Shown here one piece after another: positions 1 to 9,200 of a stretch of DNA of 64,000 nt (the stretch's first letter is position 1; every line of letters starts with the position of its first letter). Origin of the DNA: PALSA-243 sp049522755 (lineage in GTDB: Bacteria > Acidobacteriota > Terriglobia > Bryobacterales > Bryobacteraceae); assembly GCA_049522755.1 (NCBI GenBank), contig JBEKNN010000008.1:13017-77016 (forward strand), written 5' to 3'. The notes beneath the pieces are model-generated. The model saw only the letters and a program-made list of their open reading frames with translations. It was not told the DNA's origin and searched no databases. A program made the position numbers and the translations under genes.

Positions 1-1
1 C

Positions 2-3000
2 TTGCTCATCGCGGCCATTGGCATTCTGCTGTTCGCCTGGGGAGTCATTTCGTTCCGCAATCTGCCCATCGAGGCCTATCCGGATGTGGCCAACAACTAC
101 GTCCAGGTGATCACGCAGTGGCCGGGCCGCGCGGCCGAAGAGGTGGAACAGCAGGTGACGATCCCGGTCGAGATTGTGATGAACGGGCTGCCGCACCTGG
201 AGCATCTGCGGTCCACGTCGCTTTCGGGTTTGTCGAGCCTGATGCTGATTTTCGACGACGATTCGGACAACGACTGGAATCGCCAGAAGGTGCTGGAGCG
301 GCTCTCGTCGGTGACCCTGCCGGACAACCTTCAACCGCAGATCGGCACCGACTATAGTCCGGTGGGCCAGATCTTCTGGTACACGCTGAAGAGCGTCAAC
401 CCCTCATACGATTTGATGGAGCTGAAGGCGCTCGAAGATTGGGTGCTTGAGAAGCAATTCAAGTCCGTTACCAACGTAGTGGACGTTGCCAGCTTCGGCG
501 GAACCACCAAGGAATACCAGGTCCAGATCGATCCGGACAAGCTGGTTTCCTACGGGCTCAGCATGAGTCAGGTGGAACAACAGCTCGCCAATAACAACGT
601 GAATGCGGGCGGCAGCTTCATCCAGGAGGGCTTGCAGCAAGTCAACGTACGGTCTATCGGCCTTTTCGAACACGTGGACGATATCGGGCAAACCGTGCTC
701 AAGACGCAGAACGGAACGCCGCTGCGCATCGAGGATATTGCGCGGGTGGTGCAAGGGCCGAAGATCCGCCTGGGGCGCATCGGAAAAGCGATTCACCGCG
801 CCGATGGAAAGATTATCGACAACGACGACGTGGTGGAGGGCATCGTTCTGCTGCGCAAGGGCGCCAATTCCGATTCCACGCTGGATGCCCTTCACGACAA
901 GGTCAAGGAGCTGAACGAGCACATTCTGCCGAAGGGCGTAACCGTAGTTCCTTTCCTCGACCGCAGCGACCTGGTGCATTTCACCACCGAAACCGTGATG
1001 CACAACCTGCGGGAAGGCATCATCCTGGTGGCGCTGATTCTGTTTCTCTTTCTGGGAAATATTCGCGGCGCGCTGATCGTGGCGATTACCATCCCGTTCT
1101 CGCTGCTGTTCGCATCCATCTGCCTCGACCTGCGTCATATCCCGGCCAACCTGTTATCGTTGGGCGCTCTCGATTTCGGCATGGTGGTGGACGGCGCCGT
1201 GGTGATGATCGAGAATATCGTGCGGCATCTCAACCGCACCGGCGACAGCCGCCCCATGCTGGAGCGCATTCGCGAGGCCACGCACGAAGTGCAGCGGCCG
1301 GTATTTTACGCGATCGGCATCATCATCACCGCGTACCTGCCCATCTTCACCCTGCAGAGCGTGGAAGGGCGCCTGTTCAAGCCGATGGCGTGGACGGTGG
1401 CGTTTGCACTGTTGGGCGCGCTGACCTTCTCCATGATCGTGGCGCCGGTGCTGGCAAGCTTCCTGTTTCGCCGCGACGCGAAAGAGTGGAATAATCCCGT
1501 GCTGCACTGGCTTACGGAGCGCTACCGGGCCGCGGTTCGCATGGCGATCCGCTTGCGCTGGATCACCGTTGGCGCCGGGGTTGCGAGCGTGGCGGCGGCG
1601 GGATTCTTAGCGAGCAGCGGCATCATCGGGTCGGAGTTTCTGCCGCACCTGGACGAAGGCGCCATCTGGACGCGCGGCACGTTGGCGCCCAGCACCGGCC
1701 CGGAAGAGGGCACGCGCCTGATGACCCAGGCCCGCATTATTCTGGCTACGTTTCCGGAAGTCACGCAGGTGGTATCGCAGGTGGGCAGGCCCGACGACGG
1801 CACCGATACGACGGGCTTCTTCAACACGGAATACTTCGTCGATTTGAAGCCCAAGAACGAATGGCGTCGAGTATTTCGCGAAGATAAGGTAGAACTGATC
1901 GCAGCCATGGACCGGGAGCTGGAGAAGCTGCCGGGCGTGCTGTGGAACTTCTCGCAGCCCATTTCCGACAACATGGAAGAGGCTGTGAGCGGCGTCAAGG
2001 GCGAACTGGCGATCAAGATCTATGGAACCGATTTGAAGCTGCTGGAGCAAACCGGCGATCAGATTGTAAAGGTAATGAGCGGCATCCGCGGAGTGGAAGA
2101 TCTCGGCCTGTTCCGCGTGATCGGGCAGCCCAATCTGAACTTCACGGTGAACCGGCCGCAAGCCGCGCGATACGGCCTCAATGTGGCGGACGTTCAGGAC
2201 GCGATACAAACGGCGGTGGGCGGCAATGCGGTAAGCCAGGTGCTCGACGGGGAGCAGAGGTTCGACCTGGTACCGCGCTATCAGGCGCCGTTCCGCGATA
2301 CGCGCGAGGCCATTGAGAACGTGCGGCTGCTCGCGCCCACGGGTGAGCGCGTTTCGCTGGCGCAACTCTGCGCAGTGCAGACGCTCGACGGCGCATCGGA
2401 AATCTACCGCGAGGGGAACTACCGCTATGTGGCGATCAAGTACAGCGTCCGCGGCCGCGACCTGGGCAGCACGGTGGAAGAAGCGATCAAGAAGGTAGAC
2501 CGCGAAGTGAAGCTGCCCGAAGGCTACAGCATCAATTGGGCGGGCGAATACGCCAGCCAGCAGCGGTCGCAGAAGCGGCTCGCAATCGTGCTGCCCATCA
2601 CGATATTGGTGATCTTCATCATCCTTTACACCATGTTCCATTCCTTCAAATGGGCGGCGCTGATGCTGGTGAACATGGCCATGGCGCCGCTGGGCGGGCT
2701 GTTGGCTCTTTATCTGACGGGCACGCACTTCAGCGTGTCTTCCGGCGTGGGATTTCTGGCGCTCTTCGGGGTGTGCGTGCAGACCGGCGTGATCATGCTG
2801 GAATACATCAACCAGCTTCGCGTGCGCGGCCGCTCGGTGGTGGATGCAGCGGTGGAAGGCGCGGTATTGCGGCTGCGCCCGATCATGATGACGACGCTGG
2901 TGGCTACGCTGGGGCTGTTGCCGGCGGCGTTGTCGCACGCCATCGGGTCGGATTCGCAGCGGCCATTCGCGATCGTGATCGTGGGCGGCCTGATGGTGGC

Positions 3001-3097
3001 GATGCTGATGAATATTTTCCTGCTGCCGGCGCTGTACGTGTGGGTAGCGCGGGATCGCGATGTATTGCCGGAGCTCGAACCGGGGTTTGAGGGATAG
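2..3097 (+). CDS. CzcA/CusA-type heavy-metal efflux RND pump, 5' end cut by window edge
   Basis: Inner-membrane proton-driven pump subunit of a tripartite (RND-MFP-OMF) efflux system. The visible 1031 residues open directly inside the first transmembrane helix, so only about the first 10-15 residues lie outside the window; the TTG at base 2 is not taken as the real start. The proton-relay pattern DFGMVVDGAVVMIEN (about residues 390-404) matches the D-D-E signature of the heavy-metal (HME) branch rather than the drug (HAE) branch. The periplasmic stretch QVITQWPGRAAEEVEQQVT and the porter loops are in the expected order, and the length matches CzcA (about 1030-1050 aa). The membrane-fusion and outer-membrane partners would lie upstream, outside the window. 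Which metal is carried cannot be read from the sequence. Confidence 0.93.
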   Translation: MLIAAIGILLFAWGVISFRNLPIEAYPDVANNYVQVITQWPGRAAEEVEQQVTIPVEIVMNGLPHLEHLRSTSLSGLSSLMLIFDDDSDNDWNRQKVLERLSSVTLPDNLQPQIGTDYSPVGQIFWYTLKSVNPSYDLMELKALEDWVLEKQFKSVTNVVDVASFGGTTKEYQVQIDPDKLVSYGLSMSQVEQQLANNNVNAGGSFIQEGLQQVNVRSIGLFEHVDDIGQTVLKTQNGTPLRIEDIARVVQGPKIRLGRIGKAIHRADGKIIDNDDVVEGIVLLRKGANSDSTLDALHDKVKELNEHILPKGVTVVPFLDRSDLVHFTTETVMHNLREGIILVALILFLFLGNIRGALIVAITIPFSLLFASICLDLRHIPANLLSLGALDFGMVVDGAVVMIENIVRHLNRTGDSRPMLERIREATHEVQRPVFYAIGIIITAYLPIFTLQSVEGRLFKPMAWTVAFALLGALTFSMIVAPVLASFLFRRDAKEWNNPVLHWLTERYRAAVRMAIRLRWITVGAGVASVAAAGFLASSGIIGSEFLPHLDEGAIWTRGTLAPSTGPEEGTRLMTQARIILATFPEVTQVVSQVGRPDDGTDTTGFFNTEYFVDLKPKNEWRRVFREDKVELIAAMDRELEKLPGVLWNFSQPISDNMEEAVSGVKGELAIKIYGTDLKLLEQTGDQIVKVMSGIRGVEDLGLFRVIGQPNLNFTVNRPQAARYGLNVADVQDAIQTAVGGNAVSQVLDGEQRFDLVPRYQAPFRDTREAIENVRLLAPTGERVSLAQLCAVQTLDGASEIYREGNYRYVAIKYSVRGRDLGSTVEEAIKKVDREVKLPEGYSINWAGEYASQQRSQKRLAIVLPITILVIFIILYTMFHSFKWAALMLVNMAMAPLGGLLALYLTGTHFSVSSGVGFLALFGVCVQTGVIMLEYINQLRVRGRSVVDAAVEGAVLRLRPIMMTTLVATLGLLPAALSHAIGSDSQRPFAIVIVGGLMVAMLMNIFLLPALYVWVARDRDVLPELEPGFEG

Positions 3098-3136
3098 CCC
3101 GGCACGCGGGGTCCATGCTTGTAGGGGTGTATTGGT

Positions 3137-3970
3137 GTGGTCGATCCGGAACCTCGATGTAGTTGTCTATCATTTTTTGAATGGATTGCAGGTAACCGGT
3201 TCCTTGATCACTTCGCGAGCTTCGAAGAGAACGATAACCTTCTCAAGGGCGGCCTGTTTCTTGCGATCTACTGGTACCTCTGGTTTCGCGCCTGCCCGGA
3301 TCAGGACAGACGGCGTAAGGCAATTATTACCATCTTGATCGGCGCACTTCTCGCGCTAGCCGTAAGCCGCACCATCGCAAACTTCGCGCCATATCGTGTC
3401 CGGCCGATGTATGATCCGCATCTCCAACATCACCCGCATGCATTCCCTATATCGCCTAATCTCATAAACTGGAGCGCCTTTCCGAGCGACACCGCAGCGT
3501 TCTTCTCCGCCCTCGGATTTGGCCTCGCGTATCTGTCGCGCCGTCTCGCCATTCCGGCGATGCTGTACGTGGCGGGATGGATCTGCCTGCCACGGATGTT
3601 CCTCGGAGTGCACTATGCATCCGATATCGCGGCGGGCGCCGTGATCGGGATTGTGCTGGTGTGGGCTTCGCTCAAGGTTGGGTGGCTACGGTCCGTCTTC
3701 GCTACGCGTTTGCTCGTGTTCGTAAAAGCAAAACCCGAGGTCTTTTATGGGGCTGCTTTCCTGGCCTCATTTGAGATGGGCGTGCTATTCGACGACATTA
3801 GAGAAGCTGCGCGAGGCGTATTCCATATGGCTAGCGTTGAATCCGGCAAGTTCAGTCACGCCGGCCTGGCCGCATTGGCGGCTCTTGGTCTACTTGCGGT
3901 TGCCGCATATTTCGCGATCCTGGCCCGGCGTCCCAGCGAATCCCGTAAGGCGGTAAGACGGACGTGGTGA
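3137..3970 (+). CDS. PAP2-family phosphatase-like membrane protein
   Basis: A 277-residue polytopic membrane protein of the PAP2/phosphatidic-acid phosphatase type, expected to remove phosphate from lipid or isoprenoid phosphates at the membrane. The third family motif is clear (RMFLGVHYASD, about residues 154-164: R-x5-H-x3-D), and the RVRP stretch near residue 92 fits the first. The second motif reads FPSDTA where PSGH/PSDH is usual, so the conserved His is replaced by Thr (codon ACC). That may change or abolish catalysis, or mark a subfamily. The GTG start at 3137 has an AGGGG Shine-Dalgarno about 9 nt upstream. It follows the efflux pump gene by 39 nt, but a functional link is not evident. 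Confidence 0.75.
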   Translation: MVDPEPRCSCLSFFEWIAGNRFLDHFASFEENDNLLKGGLFLAIYWYLWFRACPDQDRRRKAIITILIGALLALAVSRTIANFAPYRVRPMYDPHLQHHPHAFPISPNLINWSAFPSDTAAFFSALGFGLAYLSRRLAIPAMLYVAGWICLPRMFLGVHYASDIAAGAVIGIVLVWASLKVGWLRSVFATRLLVFVKAKPEVFYGAAFLASFEMGVLFDDIREAARGVFHMASVESGKFSHAGLAALAALGLLAVAAYFAILARRPSESRKAVRRTW

Positions 3971-4009
3971 CCCTGCTCATCGAGCCCGGTAAAGTGACGA
4001 ATATTTTCG

Positions 4010-4038
4010 TTGACATTGACGAAGCACTTCGTCAATAA
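4010..4038 (+). promoter_or_regulatory. BlaI-type operator overlapping a sigma-70 promoter
   Basis: Bases 4015-4036 form a perfect inverted repeat, arms ATTGACGAAG and CTTCGTCAAT around a central CA. It lies between and over a plausible -35 (TTGACA, 4010-4015) and -10 (CAATAA, 4033-4038) with a 17-nt spacer. It sits just upstream of the BlaI-like gene, so autorepression by that protein is the natural inference. The -10 ends only 7 nt before the ATG at 4046 and no Shine-Dalgarno is visible, so the mRNA may be leaderless. Confidence 0.75.
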
Positions 4039-4045
4039 TCGATCC

Positions 4046-4432
4046 ATGCCACCTAAACCGCCCCGGCCGACCGAAGGGGAGCTGGCGATTTTGCGCGTCT
4101 TGTGGGACGGCGGACCAGCTACCGTGCGGGAGATTCTGCACACTCTCAACCAGACCAAGCCCACCGGATACACCACCGCTCTGAAGCTGCTCCAGATCAT
4201 GACCGAAAAGGGTCTGGTGGAGCGCGATGAACGGGTGCGCCCGCAGATTTACCGGCCGAGCTGCCCGCGGGAACAGACGCAGCGGCAACTGGTGCGGGAC
4301 TTGCTGCAGCGCGCTTTTGGCGGCTCGGTGAGGGCGCTGGTGCTGCAGGCGCTGGCTACGAAGAAATCGTCGCCGGAAGAATTGGCCGCCATGGAACGCC
4401 TGCTCGACCGCATGGAAGGAGACAAGAAATGA
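4046..4432 (+). CDS. BlaI/MecI/CopY-family transcriptional repressor
   Basis: A 128-residue winged-helix repressor. The opening PRPTEGELAILRVLWDGG and the following TVREI...GYTTALKLLQIMTEKGL segment are the standard N-terminal DNA-binding domain, and the C-terminal half has the dimerisation helices. The start at 4046 (MPPKPPRP) is preferred because an upstream in-frame start at 4010 would place the operator inside the coding region. The stop overlaps the ATG of the M56 peptidase gene by 4 nt (ATGA), the usual BlaI-BlaR1-like sensor/repressor coupling. In this family the M56 protease responds to a signal and the repressor is inactivated. The cognate signal here is unknown. Confidence 0.9.
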   Translation: MPPKPPRPTEGELAILRVLWDGGPATVREILHTLNQTKPTGYTTALKLLQIMTEKGLVERDERVRPQIYRPSCPREQTQRQLVRDLLQRAFGGSVRALVLQALATKKSSPEELAAMERLLDRMEGDKK

Positions 4433-5526
4433 CCGCCATCGCTCAGGCGCTCAGCGCCGCACTGCTGCATTTCATCTGGCAGGGAACGCTGGTGGCGTTA
4501 CTGCTGTGGATGACGCTTTCGATGCTGCGAAACCGTACGGCGAACGAGCGGTATGCCGCGAGCTGCGCGGCGCTGGCCTTGATGGCGGCGCTGCCGGCGC
4601 TGACGGCGTGGATGGTCTACCGGCAAGCGGGCGCCGTCCCCATTTCGGCGGCGGCGCCGGCGGCGATTCCGGCGGCGATTCAGGGGCCCGCGCGCATGGC
4701 GCGGGACTCCGCGCTGCTGGCATGGATGGCGATGTGGCGGGTATGGGCGCTGCCGGCGTGGTCGGTTGGCGTATGGGTTTTCGCGCTGCGGCTGGTGCTC
4801 GGCTGCCGGCACGTGGCGGCGTTGCGCCGTTTCGGACATGCCGCGGAAGGCCAGATTGCGGAGATGGTTTCGCTGCTGGCCGGGCGCATGAAGGCTGGGC
4901 GCCATATCCGGGTGTTGATCTCCGCCATGGCGGAAAGCCCGAGCGTGGTGGGGTGGCTGCGTCCTGCGATTCTGTTGCCGGCGGCGATGCTGGCGGGCCT
5001 GGAGCCGGAGCAGTTACGGGCGGTGTTGGCGCACGAGATCGCGCATATCCGGCGGCACGATTATCTGGTCAACCTGATGCAGACGATGGTGGAGGCGCTG
5101 CTCTTTTACCACCCGGCAGTGTGGTGGGTATCGGCGCGTATGCGGTACGAGCGCGAGCTTTGCTGCGACGATGCGGCGGTGGCGATGTGCGGCGACGCCA
5201 TCTCCTATGCCCGCGCACTGACCCGCCTGGAGCGGCTGCGAGCGGCAACGCCGCGGCTGGCGCTGGGAAGCACGGGCGGATCGCTGCTGTATCGCATCCA
5301 GCGGCTGGAGGGCGAGAGGCCGGAGATCGGGCCATCGAAGCTGCCCGGAATCGCGGCGCTGGCCCTGAGCCTAGCGTGCTTTTGCAGCCACCATACATTG
5401 GGCGAAGGCGCAGACGGGGCAGATGGTGGAACAGCCGCAGGTGCGCGAAGAGTGGGGCGTCACGGTTTCAGCCACCGGCGAGCTGCTTCGCCGCGACCGC
5501 GTGGAGTATCCCGAATCCGCTTATAA
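4429..5526 (+). CDS. M56 (BlaR1-like) membrane metallopeptidase, frameshifted near its end
   Basis: Membrane-embedded zinc peptidase with several N-terminal transmembrane helices and the catalytic HEIAH motif at residues 202-206. The ERELCCDDAAV segment near residue 243 supplies the third ligand, as in BlaR1/MecR1. The family-like reading stays in frame to about 5380, then becomes low-complexity nonsense until the stop at 5526. Skipping one T of the T4 run at 5380-5383 instead gives LACFAATIHWAKAQTG and joins it to the TonB-like domain downstream. The gene is therefore probably an M56-TonB fusion broken by one inserted base. The peptidase domain itself looks intact. It could also be a sequencing error in a homopolymer. 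Confidence 0.8.
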   Translation: MTAIAQALSAALLHFIWQGTLVALLLWMTLSMLRNRTANERYAASCAALALMAALPALTAWMVYRQAGAVPISAAAPAAIPAAIQGPARMARDSALLAWMAMWRVWALPAWSVGVWVFALRLVLGCRHVAALRRFGHAAEGQIAEMVSLLAGRMKAGRHIRVLISAMAESPSVVGWLRPAILLPAAMLAGLEPEQLRAVLAHEIAHIRRHDYLVNLMQTMVEALLFYHPAVWWVSARMRYERELCCDDAAVAMCGDAISYARALTRLERLRAATPRLALGSTGGSLLYRIQRLEGERPEIGPSKLPGIAALALSLACFCSHHTLGEGADGADGGTAAGARRVGRHGFSHRRAASPRPRGVSRIRL

Positions 5527-5752
5527 GAATGGCATCGAGGGAACGGTGATGGTGGAAGCGACGCTCGATCGGGAAGGCAGCGTTTCGGATGCGCGAGTGT
5601 TGAGCGGACCGCCGGAGCTGCGGAAGGCGGCGCTGGAATCGGTGCTGCAATGGCGCTTCGCGAATGGGCGCGCGGGCGAAACGCAACAGGTCGGCATTGC
5701 ATTCCAAAAGGACGCTCGCGCCAGGCGCAAGGGCGCTCCCAGAATGAGCTAG
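5423..5752 (+). CDS. TonB-like C-terminal domain, probably part of the broken M56 gene
   Basis: This reading frame carries RVEYPESAYKNGIEGTVMVE followed by the GSVSDARVLSGPPELRKAAL pattern of an energy-transducer TonB C-terminal domain, roughly 80 residues. It lies in a different frame from the peptidase. The first 12 or so residues and the upstream codons from 5375 look like the linker of a single fused protein, so an independent gene starting at 5423 is unlikely. No Shine-Dalgarno stands out. A second frame change near 5705-5750 separates it from the coiled-coil/POTRA-like tail. Such M56-TonB fusions occur in acidobacteria. Whether this one still yields a protein is unknown. Confidence 0.6.
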   Translation: MVEQPQVREEWGVTVSATGELLRRDRVEYPESAYKNGIEGTVMVEATLDREGSVSDARVLSGPPELRKAALESVLQWRFANGRAGETQQVGIAFQKDARARRKGAPRMS

Positions 5753-5754
5753 CC

Positions 5755-6294
5755 GTTATATTGTTCCTTGAAGACGAGATAAAGGCTGCGCGGGAACGGG
5801 GAGACTCGCAGGCAATGCAGGGGCTCATGGGACTCCAGATGGCGCAAATAACGACGCTAATACAGTCGAGGAATCCCACGCTTGAGGAAGAACGAGCCCG
5901 CATCGAAAACCTTCGGCAAGAGCAAGCCGACATGGTCCGCGAGAATCAGCTTCTGCAGTTGAACCAACAACTGGAGGATGCGCGAAAGAGGGGCTTGACC
6001 GAAAGACACCCGCAGATTGTCGCGCTGATGGCCCAAATGGAAGCCCTTCGGAAGCAGGTGGAACACGCTTCCTTGGTGGGCGCGCGTCTCGGGCAAATAG
6101 AGATTCGCGGAGTGCCCGATAGCGCAAGGGCCGAACTAGGCGCGAGGCTATCCATTGGGGTTGGCGAGATTCTTACGGAGGTTTCCATGAGGAGCGCGAT
6201 AGCAGCGATCCACGAATTCGATCAGCGCCTGGAGTGCCGGTTCATCCGGGCCGGCAACGGCGACGCAGTGTTGCGGATCAGCGGGCCGGAGTAA
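5755..6294 (+). pseudogene. C-terminal remnant of the M56-TonB protein (coiled coil plus POTRA-like end)
   Basis: Back in the frame of the peptidase, this stretch encodes an acidic/basic coiled coil (EEERARIENLRQEQADMVRE and neighbours) and then a compact end with IEIRGVPDSARAELGARL and a later FDQRLECRFIRAGNGDAVL. That end resembles a beta-alpha-alpha-beta-beta POTRA-like unit; the fold is my inference. There is no convincing start codon with a ribosome site, and the join to the TonB segment requires a lost base around 5705-5750. I read it as the tail of one original gene running from 4429 to 6294. Treating it as an independent short gene is possible but weaker. Confidence 0.5.
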
Positions 6295-6297
6295 CCT

Positions 6298-9200
6298 TCA
6301 GTTAGTCACATTGAGCAACGCAGCCGGACTGGCCACGCCGCCTACTGTCACTACCACCGGCTGTGAGCCAGTGGTAAGACTGGTTGGCACGATCACGTTG
6401 ATTTGCGTCAAGCCTTCGTAGTAGTAAGCCAGATTGGAATACACGACCGTGGCCGGCACGCCGCCGATGGTCACGGACACGGGCAACAGAGGCTTGGGCG
6501 CCGTGGCGGGCGGCGCAACGGGAGTGTTGCTCGCGATGGCGGGCGAGACATCGCCCTGTCCGGTGATATAGAAAGCTATTTCGGAGCCGCGCACGCCATT
6601 CTCAGCGCCGGCCAAAAGGCCGTTGCCATCCACGAAGATGCCGGGCGCCGCCAACGATACGGGGAATAGATACGAGGCCGCCTGTCCGTTGTTGTTCAAC
6701 CCGAGCACGGCTTGCCCCGCCGGGGTTTCGAGAGGCATCAAGACATTCACCTGCCCCGGCGAAGCGTATTCCACAGCCGCCGGAATGCCGTTGATTGTGG
6801 CCGAAACGCCCGCCAGAGAGAGCAGCAGCGGACTGGTGGAAGACGTGAGATTCGTCCCCGGTGGCGCGAGGGCGGAGCCGTAGACGGATAGATACATGCC
6901 AGGCGCAGCCACCGGCTGGCCGGAAGCGGCGTTGGACACCCCGCTGATTTTCACCAATGGGGAAGCGCCGACGGTGAAGACAACGGTCGCAATCACGTAC
7001 TGCGGCGACGTACCCGGAGATTGAAACACCAGGCTGGCGCTGTAGGCTCCGTTGGCGAGACTCGCCGCGGAGGCGGTGACGGCGATCTGCGCGGGACCGG
7101 CGCCGGCGTGCGGCGAAATTACGAGCCAGGCGGATTCCTGACCGGAGGGATTGGCGGTGACGGTCCATTGCTGCTGCGGTGGAACGGTGAGGGTGATGTT
7201 GCCACTGGCCGATTGGGAGGCCGCGGCGCTGAGGGTCAGCGCGGTGGGAGAGGCGGCCAGAACGCCGGCGCTTAGGGTAGGGCCCTGGAAGCCGATCGAG
7301 GTCTTGGCGGCGATGGCATTGCCCAGCGAGTCGGTCCCATCGGTTTCGAGGGTGGCGGAACCCGGCGGCGTCGAGGCGGGCCAGCACAGGAGGGCGGATA
7401 GCGATCCAAACGGCGGGACGCGCACGCTGCCGAACAGGTTCAGGATGCTCGAGGTATAACTCGCATTGGTAAGATCGACCGCGTATCCGTTGGTCTCCTG
7501 TAGAGTCAGGTATTGGGCGAACGCACAATTGGAGATGCCGGGGTTCTCGATCATGATGGAGGGCGCGGCGGTAAACGTGAGCGCGGCCCCGGCGGGCGTG
7601 CTCCACCGACTGGCCAGGTTGGCAAGGTCGAGCGATCCCAAGCCGGTGACCTCATCGTATCCGGGGCCGGCCATCCAACCCATGTTGCTATTGGTGCAGT
7701 CTGGCGTGTTGAGGGCGCAGGGAACGATGTTGCTGCCGGAGGCGATGTCGTGGAAGGCGGTGGCGCTGGAATGCGAAAGCCGGTAAAGCGTGGGGTTGAT
7801 GTTGCCCAGCCCGGCGGTGGCCTGCAAATGGTTGCCAACCAGGTAATCGTTCAGCAGCGCCAGCATGCCGGCGAATACGGCCGTGCTGGCGGCAGTGCCG
7901 CCGGTGGCCTGCGACTGCACCGCCCCCTGGTAAACATATACATAGCCATCGTGATTGGGCGACGCCGCAAAGGCGAGGTCGGGAACGTCGCGCGCTCCGT
8001 CATTGGGCACGCCGAGGCCGGTCTGCCAGGAAGGCTTGGGATAGAGCGCGCTGGCGCCGCCGCCGGAAGCGTTCAACTGCCCCGCGACGGCCGTATCGTT
8101 CCACGCGACTTCGGGGATATAGCCCAACGCGGAGGCATCGGTCACCGGGTTGTTATTGAGATTCCAATAGCCGGCGGCCACATCGGTGAAAGTGGTTCCG
8201 CCCACACCGGTCACTTCGGGAACGCTCGCGGGAACATTCACGGCCAATCCGTTGATGGCCGTAGTGACACCCGGCGCAGTGTCGCAGGCCGCCGCGCCCT
8301 GATCGCCGGACGCCGCCACCCAGGTGATGCCCATTGCGTTGGCCATCTGCGCAAGAGTCTCAACGGCGGCGACGGCAGAGCCCATCACCAACTGCTCGCA
8401 CTCGGTATAGCTCGAAGCGATGACCGGGGCGAGATTCTTATCGACAGCGTACTGGACGGCGACGTCGGCGCTGGTGGTATAGACGTAGATTATGGTGGCA
8501 TCGGGAGCGATGCCGCCCGCCCATTCGAGGTCGAGATCGATTTCGAGCTGCTGCGACGCTACGGTACCCGGGTCGCTGCCGCCGAGCATAATTTGGGGAT
8601 CGTTGGCGGGGAGCCCGAGGCTGCTGCGGAAAAGGCGATCGTCGGTGAGGTCGATGTTGGACTGGCCCACTACGACCAGCTTCTGGCCTGTCCCGTTGTA
8701 GCCCGCATTCAAGAGCGGGTTCATATCGTAGATGGTCCAGAGATCGGCCGGAACAAGAAGATGCGTGGTACCGTTCGGCTCAGTGTAGTCGGGCTTCGGC
8801 AGCGCGATACGATGGGGCGGCTTGGGGTAAAAATCGTCCAGACCGCGGATCGCCGAAACCAGCGGCTCGAGCGCCGCGGGAATGCTGGGGTCGGCGGCGT
8901 TGGCGAAATGCGTCTCGCCATCCACCTGGTAACGGCGCAGTTGCAGGTGAAACGCGTTCTGCACTTGCGCGGCCGAGCCGCTAAGACGGAGAAAGGTGCG
9001 CGTGTGGGCCTGGTATTCGACGCGGAAGCCTTGCGATTCCGCCCATGCTGCGACCTTGGCGAGATCGGCGGCGCTGAGGCCGAAGCGGTCCGCGAACTGT
9101 TCCGGCTGCAACCACCGGTGGTAATTGGCGGAGGCTGGATTCTGCTGCTGTTGGAGCAATAGCTGCAGCGCCGACCGCTGCGCGGCGGTTGGCTTGAAAT

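Noticed and set aside
1607..2938. Long minus-strand open frame of 443 codons opposite the RND pump gene
   Set aside because: Composition is His/Arg/Gln-rich shadow of a GC-rich coding strand, with no family pattern; the plus-strand pump is certain.
5370..5400. Programmed frameshift in the M56-TonB gene
   Set aside because: No slippery heptamer with a stimulator is evident and a second frame change lies downstream, so decay or sequencing error is more likely.
7513..9162. Long plus-strand open frame of 549 codons opposite the S53 gene
   Set aside because: It is the complement of the peptidase; Gly/Arg-rich repeats typical of a shadow.
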